Assembly: GCA_021234155.1 (NCBI GenBank) | Contig: JAJEKV010000002.1 | Coordinates: 16,595,845-16,659,844 of the forward strand | Direction of reading: 5' to 3' | Length of the DNA: 64,000 bases | DNA from: Isoetes taiwanensis | Lineage: Eukaryota; Streptophyta; Lycopodiopsida; Isoetales; Isoetaceae | Shown here: positions 45,746-58,510 of the stretch, piece by piece | Layout of the letters: every line of letters begins with the position of its first letter | How positions within the stretch are numbered: the stretch's first letter is position 1 | Notes under the pieces: generated by a model | Database searches by the model: none | Seen by the model: only the letters and a program-made list of their open reading frames with translations | What the model was told of the DNA's origin: nothing | Translations under genes and position numbers: made by a program

Positions 45746-46811
45746 TCAAGTGGAGAAAACACAACAGGCCGTGGATATTGCATGTAATTTTCCTCTTTTG
45801 TTGGTTAGATGCATTTCTATTTCCGTATTCCAACGTTGAATTTTTAAGGAATTCAACTTTGAATTTTGCATTTTTCTATTAAGGACGATTAGTTATGCAC
45901 TACGAATCGACAATTAGTTTGCAAAGCATGATTTTGTTAGGTACATATCCCATGCTTACAATCGCTGGCCGCTAATTTTTCACACATCAAACATTGCAGC
46001 ATTTAGGATTGCATTTCTCAATGTTAAGGACCATTTGTATTGGGTTGTTCAGCTTATATATAACTAAGCAAAGATTCATTGTAATGGATATGCATAGTAG
46101 CATATTGTTAACTTATGGGTTTGACTATTCCATTATGTATGGGTTTGTAAAGAGGAGCATTGCATTTATTCTCTTAGTTGGTAATTGATAAAGTTTATAT
46201 GTTTTAACAATTAGGAGAAGGTCAGATCTACTACAAGGAGCAATCAAGTAAAGAATTAGGTGGAAATGTACAAGAACAGATGGCAAAGCAAGTGGAGTAA
46301 TCGCGGTGAAAGAGCTATGTGGGCTGGCAAAGGGGAAGGGCACAGAGACAAAGAGAGCTTTGAACAAAATGGTGGAGTAGTAGGTATCAGTATGTTGTGA
46401 ATATATTTGGTGGGTTGTCTTAAATATGGTATCGCTCTTAATTGAGATAGTTTAGCATAAAAAAAGGGTAAAAAAAATGGTTGTAGATTGCTATACATTC
46501 TTGGTCATCTAGGATTTGAGCTGTCCTTCATCTTTTAAGATGGTTGAATTGCTGTTGCGCGGTTTCGCATATTGTGTGGTTTTGGTACTAAGATCACCTA
46601 AATTGACACAGATAATGCAGCAAGGGAAGGATAAAGGTAATTGTGCTATAATCAAGCTGCAGGAGAGAGTCTTTGTGAAGGTTTGGTAAAAGTAAAATAT
46701 ACCATGTAATCTGCAAGGACTTAGTTACATTTTCCATATGTGTATACATGATCTGCTAGGAAAAGTCTAAGGTTTATCTTTAAGGTAATCGCTATAACCT
46801 TCCCGAATGAC
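45746..46811. other. Unassigned
   Basis: AT-rich DNA between the repeat and the outer LTR. No supported feature. Confidence 0.3.
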
Positions 46812-48497
46812 CACCGTGATATCTCTACTGTGATATACCATGCCCGCACTGCAGAGTACAAACAGGATCATCCTCGCACTAGCTCCAGCATGCCGACAGG
46901 CTCCTCTATTACGAGACATCAAGAACCGCGGATTTCAAGTTCCAAAGGGGAAGAGGAAGGGGTCATTTTTACCCGCCTCCCTCGTGGCCTACCTTAGCCG
47001 TATGAAGCGAAACATACATGTCGTAAGAGCATACATCGGGTCATCATATGACCATCACTTAAGGATGGTCCTCCATATCTGCATAGACAAAGATCAGCAT
47101 TATCACATAGGGGAATCCTACCCAAGGCTCGCATAATGTGGATGGACCGGCTGTAAGCTTGTCTCCAGAGGTCATTGCGCATAGAATTCATGGTAAATGG
47201 ATTTGGCCGGGCATAAGAATACATGGCTTAGGTAGTCCACTCCATCCTCTCCCTGCAATACCCTTTGCGTGAGTTGGCTGAAAAGTGTTGGGACTGATCA
47301 GAAATTCACGATGTACAGCCAAAGTGCCATTCCCGGGTTGCATCTCCCCAGCCCCATGGGGCGTAGGATCACCCTCTCCAGATCTACATGCCGACTCAAG
47401 GTGACTAGAGGGCCACCGCCTTACCTCGACCAACCCAATGGAAAGTGTACACCACTTCATCGGGTCGGTTTCCTTACCCACACCTCAGCGGTAAGCCATT
47501 AGACCTAGTCACAATGATCCCTAGAAATTTTTACACAACTGGCCTCATTCAAGAGTCGTAACACTTAACCTCCCTTCTTAGCCGCCTGCCCCTTCACCCA
47601 CAACCGTGTGTGGTTCTTGTAATGTGTCAATCTATTGTGTGTGCTGTATATGGTTCATCTGTATACCTACTACCAAGCTTTAGATCTCACCTTCCCAATA
47701 CAAGGAGTTCATAGGAGATACAACATCCATATCCATTTCCACAGGTTGAACTAAAGAACTAGGATCTAATCTTATATGATAGAGTTAGGTTCTTAGTTAG
47801 AGTCCGCTATCTAGAGATCTAGGAGGGCTGCTATGGCAATTTAATAGGCTAAGCCTAACGACTTAAACACTAAAAGATGGTTTTAAGCTATTAAATCGCT
47901 CAAATACCGATCCTTGAGTGGCTCCTCCTCGACCTCGAAGCCCCACCATCCCCGGCTGAAATGCTCGAACCAAGGAAAACTAATGATGCAGCCTTCTGCA
48001 TTTAGTTCTGGGAGGCTGCTTTGCCTTGAGGCTCAAACAGAAGTTCTAAAACCCTAGAAACTAAAAAATTGGGCAAGTTAGGAAGTTTACCCTCCTAAAT
48101 AGACAGCATGGGGTATAGGTTTCCAATTATCCCTTTTAGGCATGTGGGATAATTGGAATGGGCCCACTTGCCTTTAATGGCTAGGGTGGCAAAATGTGCC
48201 CACATGGAAAGGTGTGCCCACATTAATGTGTGCATATTGGGAAATGTACATTAATTGCACACTTGGTATGACCCACTTGGCATCAAGTGTTCATTATTGG
48301 GAAAATGTGCACCTGTGATAAATGTGCATGGTTAAGTGTGCACATTAATAAATGCACATTCTGCAAGTTGCCCCTAGGGGCTACCCACCGCTACACGCCG
48401 CGCACACGCCACGTGGCGCGGTACACGCGGAGCAGGGTAAAGCGATGTGCGATACGCCCCTCGGATCAGATAATGGTGGGCCGAACGCCAATACTTA
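46812..48497 (-). mobile_element. 3' LTR of the outer chromovirus copy
   Basis: This is the reverse complement of the LTRs at 48803-50337 and 60010-61572. Shared blocks include ATCCTACCCAAGG, CTGCAATACCCTTTG, GGGTTGCATCTCCCC, TTAAATCGCTCAAATA, GGTTTCCAATTATCC, CCTTTAATGGCTAGG and AAGTTGCCCCTAGGGGCTAC. The high-coordinate (5') end near 48497 is set by the adjoining purine tract, and the low end near 46812 is approximate because the termini have decayed. It carries extra copies of the TGTGCACATTAAT word near 48200-48360. Confidence 0.75.
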
Positions 48498-48802
48498 TCC
48501 CTCACTCCTTGAAAATGATGCCGCCCTCGCTGTGCCATCGCGGGTCTCCCCCACCTTTGGGATCTTCCCTAACTGCTAACTTCAACCTGCTGGATACATA
48601 CTCTATTATATTACTATATACTTATACATTTATCGTAGTGATTACCTTTAAGGTAATATTTTTTGAACATTATTACTTAATATCTTTATGAAATAACTTA
48701 TCAATTCATAACATCCTTTTAAAACAAGCTACTCAATAATCTCACTCTTATCACCTACAATTTAGTTTTATCAAAATTTTGAAATTAACATTCGAGAATT
48801 TT
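48498..48802 (-). mobile_element. Outer chromovirus internal tail and polypurine tract
   Basis: The reverse complement matches the region just before the inner 3' LTR (about 59745-60009): ATGTTATGAATTGATAAGT, AATATTACCTTAAAGGTAATC, GAAGATCCCAAAGGTGG and a purine tract CAAGGAGTGAGGGA before the LTR. It stops abruptly at 48802, where the inner element begins. Confidence 0.8.
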
Positions 48803-50337
48803 TGTGACGTTTCCAAAGACAAAGATACGTCCTGATCGATATCAGATCGCTCACACGCCAGACACGCATCCGACCGACGCGGTACGCCAACGGATAGCTG
48901 GTAGGTAAGTAGCCCTAGGGGCAACTTGCCAGGGAGCGGTACTATATATTATTAATGTGCAGCCATGTGCACATTAATGAGGGCACACCTTTCCATGTTG
49001 GTATTACTTGCCACCTAGCCATTAAAGGCAAGTGGGGTTCCTTCCACCTCGTCCCGCACATGCCAAATTGGGTAATTGAAAACCCCAAACAAAACCCCAT
49101 GTCTATTTAGGGTAGGAAACCCAGTTTGCTAGTTTTTCAGTCCTTAGGGTTTTAGGAGCTCAGTTTTGGCTGCCCTGTGAGCCAAAACCGCTTCTCCCGC
49201 ATTCATGCCATCGCCTCAATTCATCCCCGAACAGGATGGTTGAACTCCAGTCGAGGAGCTACTCATGATCAGATGGCCACCTAATAGCTTAAACCGCCTT
49301 CTAGTCATAAACTGTAGGGCAGACTATTAAATGTCTATAGTAGCTATCTAGACCGTGAGATCTCGGACACTTAACCAAAGAACCTAACTCCCTATGATTA
49401 GATCTTAGCTCCTTAGTTCTCCTTGCGGATGTATTTAGATGATGTATCTCTCGTGGAACCCTTGTATTGGGAAGTGGGGGTAGAGGCCCTAAAGCTTGTA
49501 GTTGATGTGCTTCCTAGAGTAGCCTCTAGCACACTGTGATCTCGCCTGTGTACAAGAGCCACACCTCAAGGTTGTGGGTGAAGGGGCTGATCAAGCAAGA
49601 AGGAGGTTCATGTCTCAGTTTGAACCCACTCCCCCCGGGTGTGTAAAGCCTACCGGGATCACTTCTGGCCAGACTAGGTCTAATGGCTTACCACTGAGTG
49701 CGGTAGGCATGGCTCTACACCCGCGGAAGTGGTGTATACACTTTCCTGGGTTACCACGTAGTGACCCTCTAGTCACCTCGAAAGTGCTAGCATGTAGACC
49801 TCTCGAGGGAGTGATCCCTACCTGCTCCTCGAACTCGAGGATGAGACTCCAGAATAGCCCCTCGGCTATGCATCCGCGGCTACAGTCGTCCTCACACTTT
49901 TTCAGCCTACCGCAAAATGCACAGGAGGGGCCATGGCACAACCCTATGCCATGTTCCATGCCTAACCCATTGCTACAAATTCCGTCAAGAATTCAACTCG
50001 AGACCCAAGCCGCTGGCCATCCTTGAGTCTGAACTTTGGGTAGGGATCCCTATGTGATGTGCTGACCTTTGCTCCATGCAGAGAGTGAGGGGACCATCCT
50101 TCGAGATGGTCAAGGTGGATGTGGGATGTATGTGGCTACTGACGTGTAAGCATGCCCGCAGCCAGGTAGGCCCCTCAGGAGACGGTAGAATGACACCTCT
50201 ACTCTTCCCCACCTGACCTCGCTACGGTGCAGTGATATGCGGGAGGGCCCTATCAAAGATGGAGCTGGTGTGGGGAAGAACTTCCCATACTTGTATACTT
50301 CCTGGAGTGCAATCAGATACCTAATAGGGACGCCACA
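48803..50337 (+). repeat. 5' LTR of inner element
   Basis: It begins TGTGACG (48803) and ends CGCCACA (50337), a near-inverted terminal pair. It shares with the 3' LTR: GTAGCCCTAGGGGCAACTT, CCACCTAGCCATTAAAGG, CATGTCTATTTAGGGTAGG, TTGTATTGGGAAG and ATCAGATACxTAATAGG. The small frames in it (49574-50026 and others) are repeat sequence. Confidence 0.9.
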
Positions 50338-50338
50338 A

Positions 50339-50352
50339 GCGGGTATCGAGCA
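50339..50352 (+). promoter_or_regulatory. Degenerate primer-binding site (initiator Met tRNA type)
   Basis: Just after the LTR lies GCGGGTATCGAGCA. The standard plant LTR primer site, complementary to the initiator tRNA-Met 3' end, reads TGGTATCAGAGC. The match is broken by one deletion and one or two changes. Confidence 0.55.
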
Positions 50353-50399
50353 ATGTTCTTGGAGACCAAGAGCAAAAGCAGACCCACTATGTTCCCAGT

Positions 50400-53295
50400 G
50401 AGTACTAACTTGATAGGATCCCTAAGCCTCTCGAAGAGCGTAAGTACCTTTTTCTCACCTTTGTAGTTTATGCTAAGCTAGTAAATAATTAGGTGAATTG
50501 AATTTAACGAGATTAAAAAAAAAAGAATGAGCCAAAATTTTCCAGTGAGGTGGTTCCACGTACCGTCGCAAACTAGTTCCTTTTGTTTTGAAGTTTAGGC
50601 CAGTTGGGTGAGACATCGGTACAAGAACACCAAAACATGATGAATTTATGATAATAATGTGGTAAGGCTAATTCTCAAGGTAGGAATTAGTTAGAATAGC
50701 ATGTTTTAATTACCTAAAACCCTAGAATGGGGAGGCAAGAGATTCATGTACTGCTACCGTCGAAACTAAATAGATTAGTATTGGAACGAGTGTATGCTAA
50801 AGCCGTGAGACCAATAGGTAGGAAAAGTCTGAAATAAGTATAAGTTTTAGATAAGTTGGTGCCTTAGCATGCTAAACAAGAGTAATTTGAGTTTTGACTC
50901 TAAAATTCCATAAGCTATAAATAGATGTAGAACTCCTCATTTTTTCTCGATTCGTTCCTTAGAACCGGGCCTTCCCAATCTCTAGGCCATCTCTTTTATC
51001 CCATTGACGATCCGTAGCATGGCCTCAACCAAACGGTAATCAAGAAGGGAAGCGCCGCCTGCGCGAAGCCGGGTCAGCCTAATCGAAAGTGAGATCATTC
51101 TGAAGATGCTTCGCGGAGAGGCTCGCCGAGAGGGGGACGCTCACGGACGAAGAGCAAGACACGCCCCGGACCGGGATTGAGGGCTTCCAACCAGCAAAGT
51201 GTGAGCAGGACGAGGCCACATCACCTAACTCCATGGACGAGGAGATTGGTGGGAGGTGTATGAAGAAATAGAGCGTGGAGATCCAAAGAGCAGAATGGGG
51301 TTATATTCATCTCGTGACGCTAATTCCACGGAAATCCTCATGATGAGAGCAGTGACAGTCCGGGATGGAGGCAGCGCATCTTAGAGGTTATCGAAAATAC
51401 GAGCCACGGTGAGAAGAGAAGGGAAGAGTGAGGCAAGGAAGGAAGAGGAAACAAAAGGCAGCGTAAGAAAAGAAGAAAGAGAAGCAGTTCGTGGGTCAGT
51501 ATAAGGAGAACCCAAGGATCAGCCAAGGAAGAGGCCTCTAAACCCCACATATCATCAAGGAGCGCAACCCCATCTAACCCCCAAAACCCTCCCACTTTAC
51601 TCTTCCAGAGGACTTCAATTCCTAATGCCGCAGGGAAGTTTCCAAGCACTCCAAAGCGAACAAATAAGAAGCACCTGAAAACAAGACTGAAAGCAACCCC
51701 AAAGACTAAGTGCGTATGCCCCGAAAGTAAATCTCGGCATGGGATAGAAAGAAGCAAACTACTACCCGTCTGGAAGCCCACGCCACCTACGTGAAGATCT
51801 ACTTAGAGGAAGATGAGAGGAGCACGAGGCCTATATGAAGAAATGGGAGGCCCAACCTAATATTATATGAGAACAGGTTAGCCCCACGGTAGTGGCCACC
51901 AACTAAGCAAAGAAACCTTAAGGCCGCCACCAATCGGCTTCCAAGGTTCCTGCCGCCACCTGTGGAAGAAAGCCGATAGGAAAGAGGTGGAGGAGGAAGA
52001 GCTTAAGGAGATTAGACACTCTTACCAGCTTCGGGTTCCCTAATCCTCGCGGCCCCCCTTCTCGCTTCTATTGGTGTGCGCGGAAGTACATGCAGCTCTT
52101 TGGCTGCAATGCACTTTTAGGAGTCACTCTTTTATCAGGGCGGCCAGCTTCGGGCAATGTAAGAGGCGGCTGAGGCAAAAAGATAAGAAGTACAACATTT
52201 TGAAGATCTCAACAAGATGCAATTATCCAATTTAAGCGGTAACCTTAATGCGCATAAGACATGAGTCTTATGGCCAAAAGATTAAGGGAGAACGCCTTCT
52301 TAAGAACTTTTTTGTTGTACAATTAAAAAATTTTGTAATATAGAGCAATTTTGTGTACCTTGATGGCATAAACTTGGTTAATTAGAGCAACACCAAGTTT
52401 TAGCTTTTATTTCAGTGAAATAGGACATTGGGAGCCGAGAGACATGATGTCTCACAGCCACACCAGAAAACAAAAAGTTAGTATTGAAGCCAGGCCAGTC
52501 GCGGAGACTTCCCAAACTCTGACCAAAACAGCTCCAAATTGACTAAATAAGGGTCGATTCTGCCTAATTTGATGAGCCCATCAGCCTTACACCATTAGTT
52601 ACCAAATTGGATTGACCTTTGATCGAATAGATCGATGTCTCTGATGTACTACCGGTCGCGAAACAAAAGTTAGTTTTGAAGCTTGCGCAAGCCGTGAGAC
52701 CTCTTACCATTTCCTCTTCCACCAGACTTGTCAAAGTCACCTTCAACCTACTGTATAGCATCTTTTAGGTAAATCTATAGCCTTGTTCAAGTACATCTCC
52801 TATAGTCCTAAACTCCTATTTTGACCTCGCATAAGTTAGAATTACCCAATCCTAGAAATTTTCAAGTCATCCAAAAATTAGGGTTTCCCCTTTCTATAAA
52901 TAGACCTCGGCCATTTCGTGATAGCACCCTACAAATCTGCTCCTGCCCTTTCTAGCTGATTTCCCAACTCCCCGAGGCTTTGCAAATCAAGGCTTGTTAC
53001 CCTCTTTCCCCGCAATTAATCAATGGCAACTTGATTTCCACAGATGGTATGTACTAGCCATTATTTTGCGCTCTAATTTGCACCTCTAAATCTTCCGTAT
53101 CTTCTGCAGAAGAGGTAGACGCCCAGGCAACCTTTGCACGCCACTCCCACCAGTAGAGAGTCCTGACCGAAGTTTCAAGCTAGGTAGAACCAGCGCTTAG
53201 TGCAAATTCCCTGTAGGATATTTTTGTTCCTAGACAAGCCTCAGTGTTATTAGACGCATGTCTCAACACGCTAAATTTCACAAAACAAAGCGCTA
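50400..53295 (+). other. Leader region with duplicated module
   Basis: No long plus frame. A motif like CTACCGTCGAAAC, GTTAGTxTTGAAG, AAGCCGTGAGACC occurs near 50559, 50755, 52455 and 52645, that is two pairs about 190 bp apart. Each pair is followed by a TATA-like CTATAAATAGA (50917 and 52893). A short intron-like segment (ATG|GTATGT at 53046/53047 to CTTCTGCAG at 53109) follows. Between the pairs (50950-52110) a stop-riddled, charged plus reading may be an N-terminal gag remnant. The long minus frame at 51338-51781 is a shadow of that. Confidence 0.5.
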
Positions 53296-53299
53296 ATTC

Positions 53300-55140
53300 A
53301 AAGTAATACCTGCGGATAATACTGGTGGAGACAGACTTATATAATGTATTAGAATATAATTTGGACGACTTCATCGCCCGGGAGGAGAGTCCTCAATTTC
53401 CTCCAAATAAGGGAAGCTCTATTAATTACACGGAGAGTTTACCTCCGACGCCCAAGCCTACAGCAAAGACAAAGTGCATTATGGAGGCGCATAAGGCTAT
53501 AGAACAAGCTACCGACGGAGGAAGAGTTCCTTGCTCTTCGTGAACAGATGGGGGGATCCATGGCGCGACTCCTCAAACATCCTAACGGAAAGCTCGCCCC
53601 AGCACCTCCCCTCGATAGACAAAGCGACCACCTCGTGAGGGCTTCAGCAATGCCGAGACTACGCGGAGCCTACCACGGTGGAGGCTTTCGGATGATTTCG
53701 GAAGCGCATACGGGAAGCCGATACCGAGTGTAGCTTGCACCGCCCCAACGCATGTGTCACTACGCTTACACCGCCACGCTGATGGATAAAGAATAGCGTT
53801 ATCCACCGCAAGTCTACCCTTTGAGTAAGCAGGGAAGGAGCAGTTGTTGATTTGCACTCTCAGATTCGGCCGGCATGCACCTGTTACTCTTAACACCGAA
53901 GTATGCAATCCCGTGAAGAGAGCTGTAGCACTCGACGCTCTCACTTCTCGCCATACCTTACAGGCGGCAGGCAAGACTGCTGCTGGATGCGAGCTTATAC
54001 CTCCCAATCGCAGAATAGAAGATTTAGCAAGAGCATTGGCTGTGCGGATCTCCAGCTAATAAATTTAGGAACTTGGGCTATCTCAAAGGGAACAGCCCAA
54101 GTGAAAAAGCCCCCGAGTAGATAATCCATCTTACCGCATCAATGTAAATGATTAGTGAGTTACAAGTTCTTTTGTATTAGTGTAATATAAAATATAAATA
54201 GGACATTCCTTCTTGCACTCATAAATGTTTTAGTTGATATATTTTGTGTCCCTCAACCATGCCAACAAAACACAAATAATGCAAAGAAAGCAAGGAAACT
54301 AATCCATGTAGATATGAACCACTTGTGTATACTAGAGGCCCGAAGAGAGAATCACAACCGCGAACTTATTGTGGGAACAGAGCCCCAGGCTACGCCCGCA
54401 AGGAACCTCGCTTGAAGAAATCGGACAAATGACCTTAAGAAGAAATATCGCAATGAGGACACTCATCAGATAAAGGCTCCTAATAGCCGCCACGCTGTGA
54501 GCAGGTTCAAGTGGGTAACGCCGCAACCCGCAAGCACTGCCCGAGAACAGGTAGAGACAAGAAGAGGAGCAAGAGAAGTGTCCCCAAATGGACTCCTCCA
54601 CTAAAAGCTCACCCGGGGATCTGATTCCGGGAGGAAGAAGAAGAGCAGAATCCAAGTCCGAAGGCATCGAAAAGGTGAGGAACCACCCGAGGGGACGACA
54701 AAGGGACAAGAACCTCTCGAAGCTAAGTAGACTTGCATTGGGAAATGTTTGAAGGGCCAGAAGTTTCGGCAATTCTCAAAGTAGAACAGAGGTCGCATGG
54801 AGGCAGAGGCTTGGCTTGATCCAGATTTAATACTAATGCCTATGGTATGAAGGATATGATAAAAGGGGCGTGGTGGCAACAAATTTAACCCGGCGAGCAG
54901 CACGATTTGGTGGAAGGCTAAGTGCCAAGGCTCATGGCTTAAGCAGAGATGCTTGCGTGTCTGCACAGTTTGCTAAAGCCTTCGCTTCATTACGCCCCAA
55001 GAGAGCACAAGTCCAAGATGATGCAGCAGCTCTACAAGCCGGCAAAGAAGGCAACAAGTCAAGACAGAAATACAATGCGAGGAATTTATGAGGCTAAGGC
55101 CGGCTGTAAAGTGGCGAGAAGCACTCCAAAGGGAAAGCTA
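53300..55140 (+). pseudogene. Decayed gag region
   Basis: Plus-strand readings in alternating frames are rich in charged residues (LLKHPNGKLAPAPPLDRQ near 53570; SAQFAKAFASLRPKRAQVQ near 54960). Position between leader and protease identifies it as gag. No CCHC zinc knuckle is visible. Open minus frames (53582-54007, 54332-54966) are shadows. Confidence 0.5.
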
Positions 55141-55599
55141 CATTGAAGGTCTCACGAGGAGATCCGCAGTTTGTAAGGGCAATAAACCCGGTGAACGCAT
55201 CGGGTTTAGAGTCCAAGGCAATAAGTTTGGGTAGGGCGAACAGACCTCGACAATGGCGAGGGCAGCGCGCGCGATACCAAGATAAAGGTGTAAGGCAGCA
55301 GTGCCAGCCCCTCGGAATTTCGGAAAGACTTGAAGCAGAGCCCCATATAGTGGCAATCAAGGGAAGGCACAGGAGTAAAGGAAGCGGCCATTTCTCAAAA
55401 AGACAACAGAAGGGTCAAACTACTCCAAAGCCGCAAGGAGTCCTTTCTCAAGCAGCTACGCCCAAGGAGAAGAGACAGAGTGCATAGAAAAGCAAGCCTT
55501 TGCTTCTCGTGTTTCCAGCCTGTGCCATAGAAATGTGAATCTACCATATGTCATGAGTGCAGCCAAGAAGTGTGGTGTTGGGAGATTGGGACACCTTGA

Positions 55600-56045
55600 C
55601 TCAATTTTACCTATCGCAGGGAGGCCCGCCGAATACATTCAGTGGTGAGGTCATATCTTTGTCAAGTAATAGATACAGAGCAAGTGTGAGAGCCAAGATA
55701 AAGTACTCTACGCTGGAAAAGGCCAAGGCCAAGTCATTTATAGTCCCGATAGATTCTGAAGTAGCCATAATCTCTGTAACTCCCGTAATGCGTTCAAACA
55801 CAGTTGAAACCATTAAAGCCGTTTCAAGGCCCGTTGTCTTAGCAAGTGGAGCAAGTAAGGCGACGGCAGTAAAAAGAATCAACTTGGATAATGACTTGCC
55901 TGGGGATTAAGCGATCCGCATAAGCAGAAGTAATAAGTACTGCAAGTACGACTCTTTTGATAATAGGTATGGAGTACCTTGGACCAAAGGGCCATTATTG
56001 ATTGTGAAAAGTGGAAGGTGACCTCCCAACACCCCACGGCAAGAT
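55600..56045 (+). pseudogene. Retroviral-type aspartic protease remnant
   Basis: A frame open from 55557 to 55910 contains SGASKATAVKRINLDNDL near 55844, which fits the DSGASxxFI active-site region of Ty3/gypsy proteases, but the catalytic aspartate position is alanine. A shifted frame gives WxDQRAIIDCEKWKV near 55980-56025, like the end of the protease domain (GxPWLxxxNPxIDW). It cannot be active. Confidence 0.6.
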
Positions 56046-56404
56046 CATTGGAGATAACAGTAAAAGAAGTTGTTCCCCATCATGCAAAGCATGCTCCTAA
56101 ATCCACCGCTCAAGTGTGCATCAAGAGAGCAAGTAGCATGCCATCCTCAAGCTGGAGACAAGAGCCGGAATTGAAGGAAGCAAAGAAGACAAGATGCTCG
56201 CCAAGTTGCCGCAGGCAAATAGCTGCTGATCACGTGAGCCCAAATGACTTTCCGCATGAGATCGCTGCGCCCCTCCCCTTATAGGAGTCGAAAGCGCAGA
56301 TAGCACCTCGAACTCCGAAACAAAGCCAACAAAGGCGCCCATATGTAATGACAACGCGTGAGCAAGGCCCCTGAAATGGCGAAGCAGCTGCAGGAGCCGC
56401 CGCA

Positions 56405-57130
56405 CCTAGGTTTCATTAGACCTAGTGTCTCGCCGCTTTGGAGCCTACTTCCTTTTGTCAAGAAGAAGGATGACCTTTGAGGATGTGCATAGACTATAGA
56501 TGCTTGAATAAGCACACCATTAAGAACAAGTATGCCTTTAAGATCGACACGACTTGAATAGATCAGCTTCAAGGAGCAAAGATCTTCTCCAAAAATCGAC
56601 TTAAGGTCGTTATCATCAGATACGGATAAAGCGAGGAGGATATTCCTCGGCAAGACCGCCTTCGTGACGCGATGGGCATTATGAGTTCACGCTGATGCCT
56701 TTCGCTTATCAATGCGCCTTCTCTCAAGCAACGCTCGCGTAGCGAGGCTCATGAATCCATATCTCAGTGGAGCCCCTAATGTACCTCGGTGGATTACTTT
56801 TGATGACATTTTGCGTATAGCAGATCCCTTTGAAGAGCACGCAAATACTGGAGAAGGGTAAGCAGAGAAGTTGAAGAGGCACCGGCCAGGCCAAGTTGTC
56901 GGCGCTACTCTCTCGCTAAATGCAGAAGGTGGAATACCTTGGTCATGCGGGATCTCGGCGTATAGCATCTCGACGGACTCGCCTAAGATTGAAGCAAAGA
57001 CCAAAGCTGGCCTACAATGTAAGAATGTGCACGCAGGTCGGTTTTCTGCCCAGCGTGGTACTCATGTATTCGAAGAACTTTGTTAAGATAGCAGCCCCAA
57101 GTAACGTAATCTCTACTTCCAGGGCGCAGG
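56405..57130 (+). pseudogene. Reverse transcriptase remnant
   Basis: Blocks in order over several frames: FVKKKDD near 56455; KIFSKIDLRS near 56575 (family: FSKIDLxSGYHQ); KTAFVTR near 56655; FDDIL at 56801-56815, the catalytic double aspartate; VEYLGH near 56930; STDSPKIEA near 56973 (family: GIxxDPxKIEAI); and KNFVKIAAP near 57075 (family: F-xxFSxIAxPL). Conserved order and the FDD core make the identity firm. Frame changes and stops make it dead. Confidence 0.9.
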
Positions 57131-57169
57131 CTGTGAAAGATTGCAGAGCATTGGCACAAGAAAGCCCAA

Positions 57170-57600
57170 AAAGGGGTTTGAATTGTTTAAAGAAGCTTTC
57201 CACTTTACGTACTGCCTTGACCTTGCCGCAACGTGAGAAAGATAAGCTTGTAGCAAATGTAGATGCAGTAAGATATTACAAAAGCAAGGCTTATGCTGAA
57301 GAGCTGCTGCAGCATATGATTCCAGGAAGATGAACGACAGGACGCTTACCCAAACGACGATCGTGAATTGCTTGCGTCATTCGCATTAAGAATATGGAGG
57401 CACTATCTCTTGGGAAGGAAGTTCCAATTGACACCACCATCGAGCCTCCAATATGTATTCACTAGAACCACACCCTCAATCCGGAAAAGTAAATCTTAGA
57501 GGATGATGGAGTTCCTCTAAGAATATGACTTTGATATAGTCTACATGCTTCTGAAGCTCAATGTGGTAGCAGATGCTTTCAAGGCATCCCCATAACTAGA
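57170..57600 (+). pseudogene. RNase H remnant
   Basis: LNCLKKL and LTLPQ near 57180-57230 (family: F-xLKxxLxxAPVLxLP) open the domain. ELLASFALRIWRHYLLGRKF (near 57365-57425) matches the family run KELLAIVxALKxWRHYLxGxxF, and EYDFDIVYM with NVVADAF (near 57515-57580) matches the end (EYDFxIxYxPGxxNxVADALSR). Frameshifts throughout. Confidence 0.85.
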
Positions 57601-57859
57601 GTGCGCATTGCAATGCAATTTCGACGCTTCCAAATACTTTTGGTAAGAAGATTGAAGAGTCCTTTGCCAATGGATGTGGATTTAGGAAGTATGGGGCAAA
57701 GCCTCTCTAAGGAGGCTAGAAATGATAAAGATGGGAGACCTTCAAGCATTATAAGAAGGAAGGCAAATCAAGTTATTATACCATAAGAACAAGCAGCGCA
57801 CCTGGAATCATCGTGTAAAGGAAGTTGATCCTCCACGGCTATCACATTAAACAGCCCAA

Positions 57860-58510
57860 TAGCTGGCCATGGATCTACAAAACATATTTCAAAGGCGCAG
57901 TACAGGAAATTATTATTGGCCAGGAATGAAGAAGCAAATAGCTCGCTACATCAAGGAATGTCAGCTATGCTGTAGCGCATTAAGGCGAGCAAATCCTCAA
58001 TTCCAGGCATTAGAGCCATTAGCGTGCCAACGCTAAGTGGGAGGTAATCAGCATGGATTTCATCACAGACTCTAAGAACAGCCAGAGGCAAGGATGCCTT
58101 GATGGTAGTGGCTTGACAAGTTGTCGAAGATGGCATATTTTGTGCCTTGCAGACTACGTATTACGTTTATGGATACAAAGAAAGCTCTTCACCAAAGAGA
58201 TCTTCAAAGCCTATGGCATGCCAAGGAGATTATCTCCTGACAGGATCCGCCAAGTTCATGAGTGCCTTTTGGCAAGACCTCTTTATGACGCATTCAGACC
58301 AAGCTATCCATGAGCACGGGCGATCATCCTCGACGGATGGCCGACGGAGCGACCAACAGATCTTAGAAGACATAAAGCACAAACTATGTCCGAATAAGCA
58401 AAGTATGTGGAAGAATTCACTTGGTGGAGTTTGCATACAATAGCACCAAGCAGAATCGGCCCCAAATGTCACCATTTATGATCAATTATGGCTATCAGTG
58501 CTCAACCTGC
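57860..58510 (+). pseudogene. Integrase remnant
   Basis: YYWPGMKKQIARYIKECQLC (57908-57968) is the HHCC zinc-finger end. Then LDKLSKMAYFVPC (near 58110) matches the DRLSKxAHFIP run that holds the first core aspartate in the family. FTKEIFKAYGMPRRLSPD (58188-58240) leads to the second aspartate, QILED and WKNSLG (58360-58425) follow, and VEFAYNSTK (near 58425) ends the core. Reading jumps frame repeatedly and stops occur inside the core, so it is inactive. Confidence 0.9.

Noticed and set aside
49574-50026. 150-codon plus frame and its 114-codon antisense partner
   Set aside because: Entirely inside the 5' LTR. The matching positions of the other LTRs are not open.
51338-51781. 147-codon minus-strand frame with leucine-rich, membrane-like composition
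   Set aside because: It lies antisense to a purine-rich retroelement leader/gag stretch. Purine-rich sense strand gives Leu/Phe/Ser-rich antisense frames by composition alone.
54332-54966. Long minus-strand frames (146 and 121 codons)
   Set aside because: Antisense shadows of the decayed gag region. No family motif.
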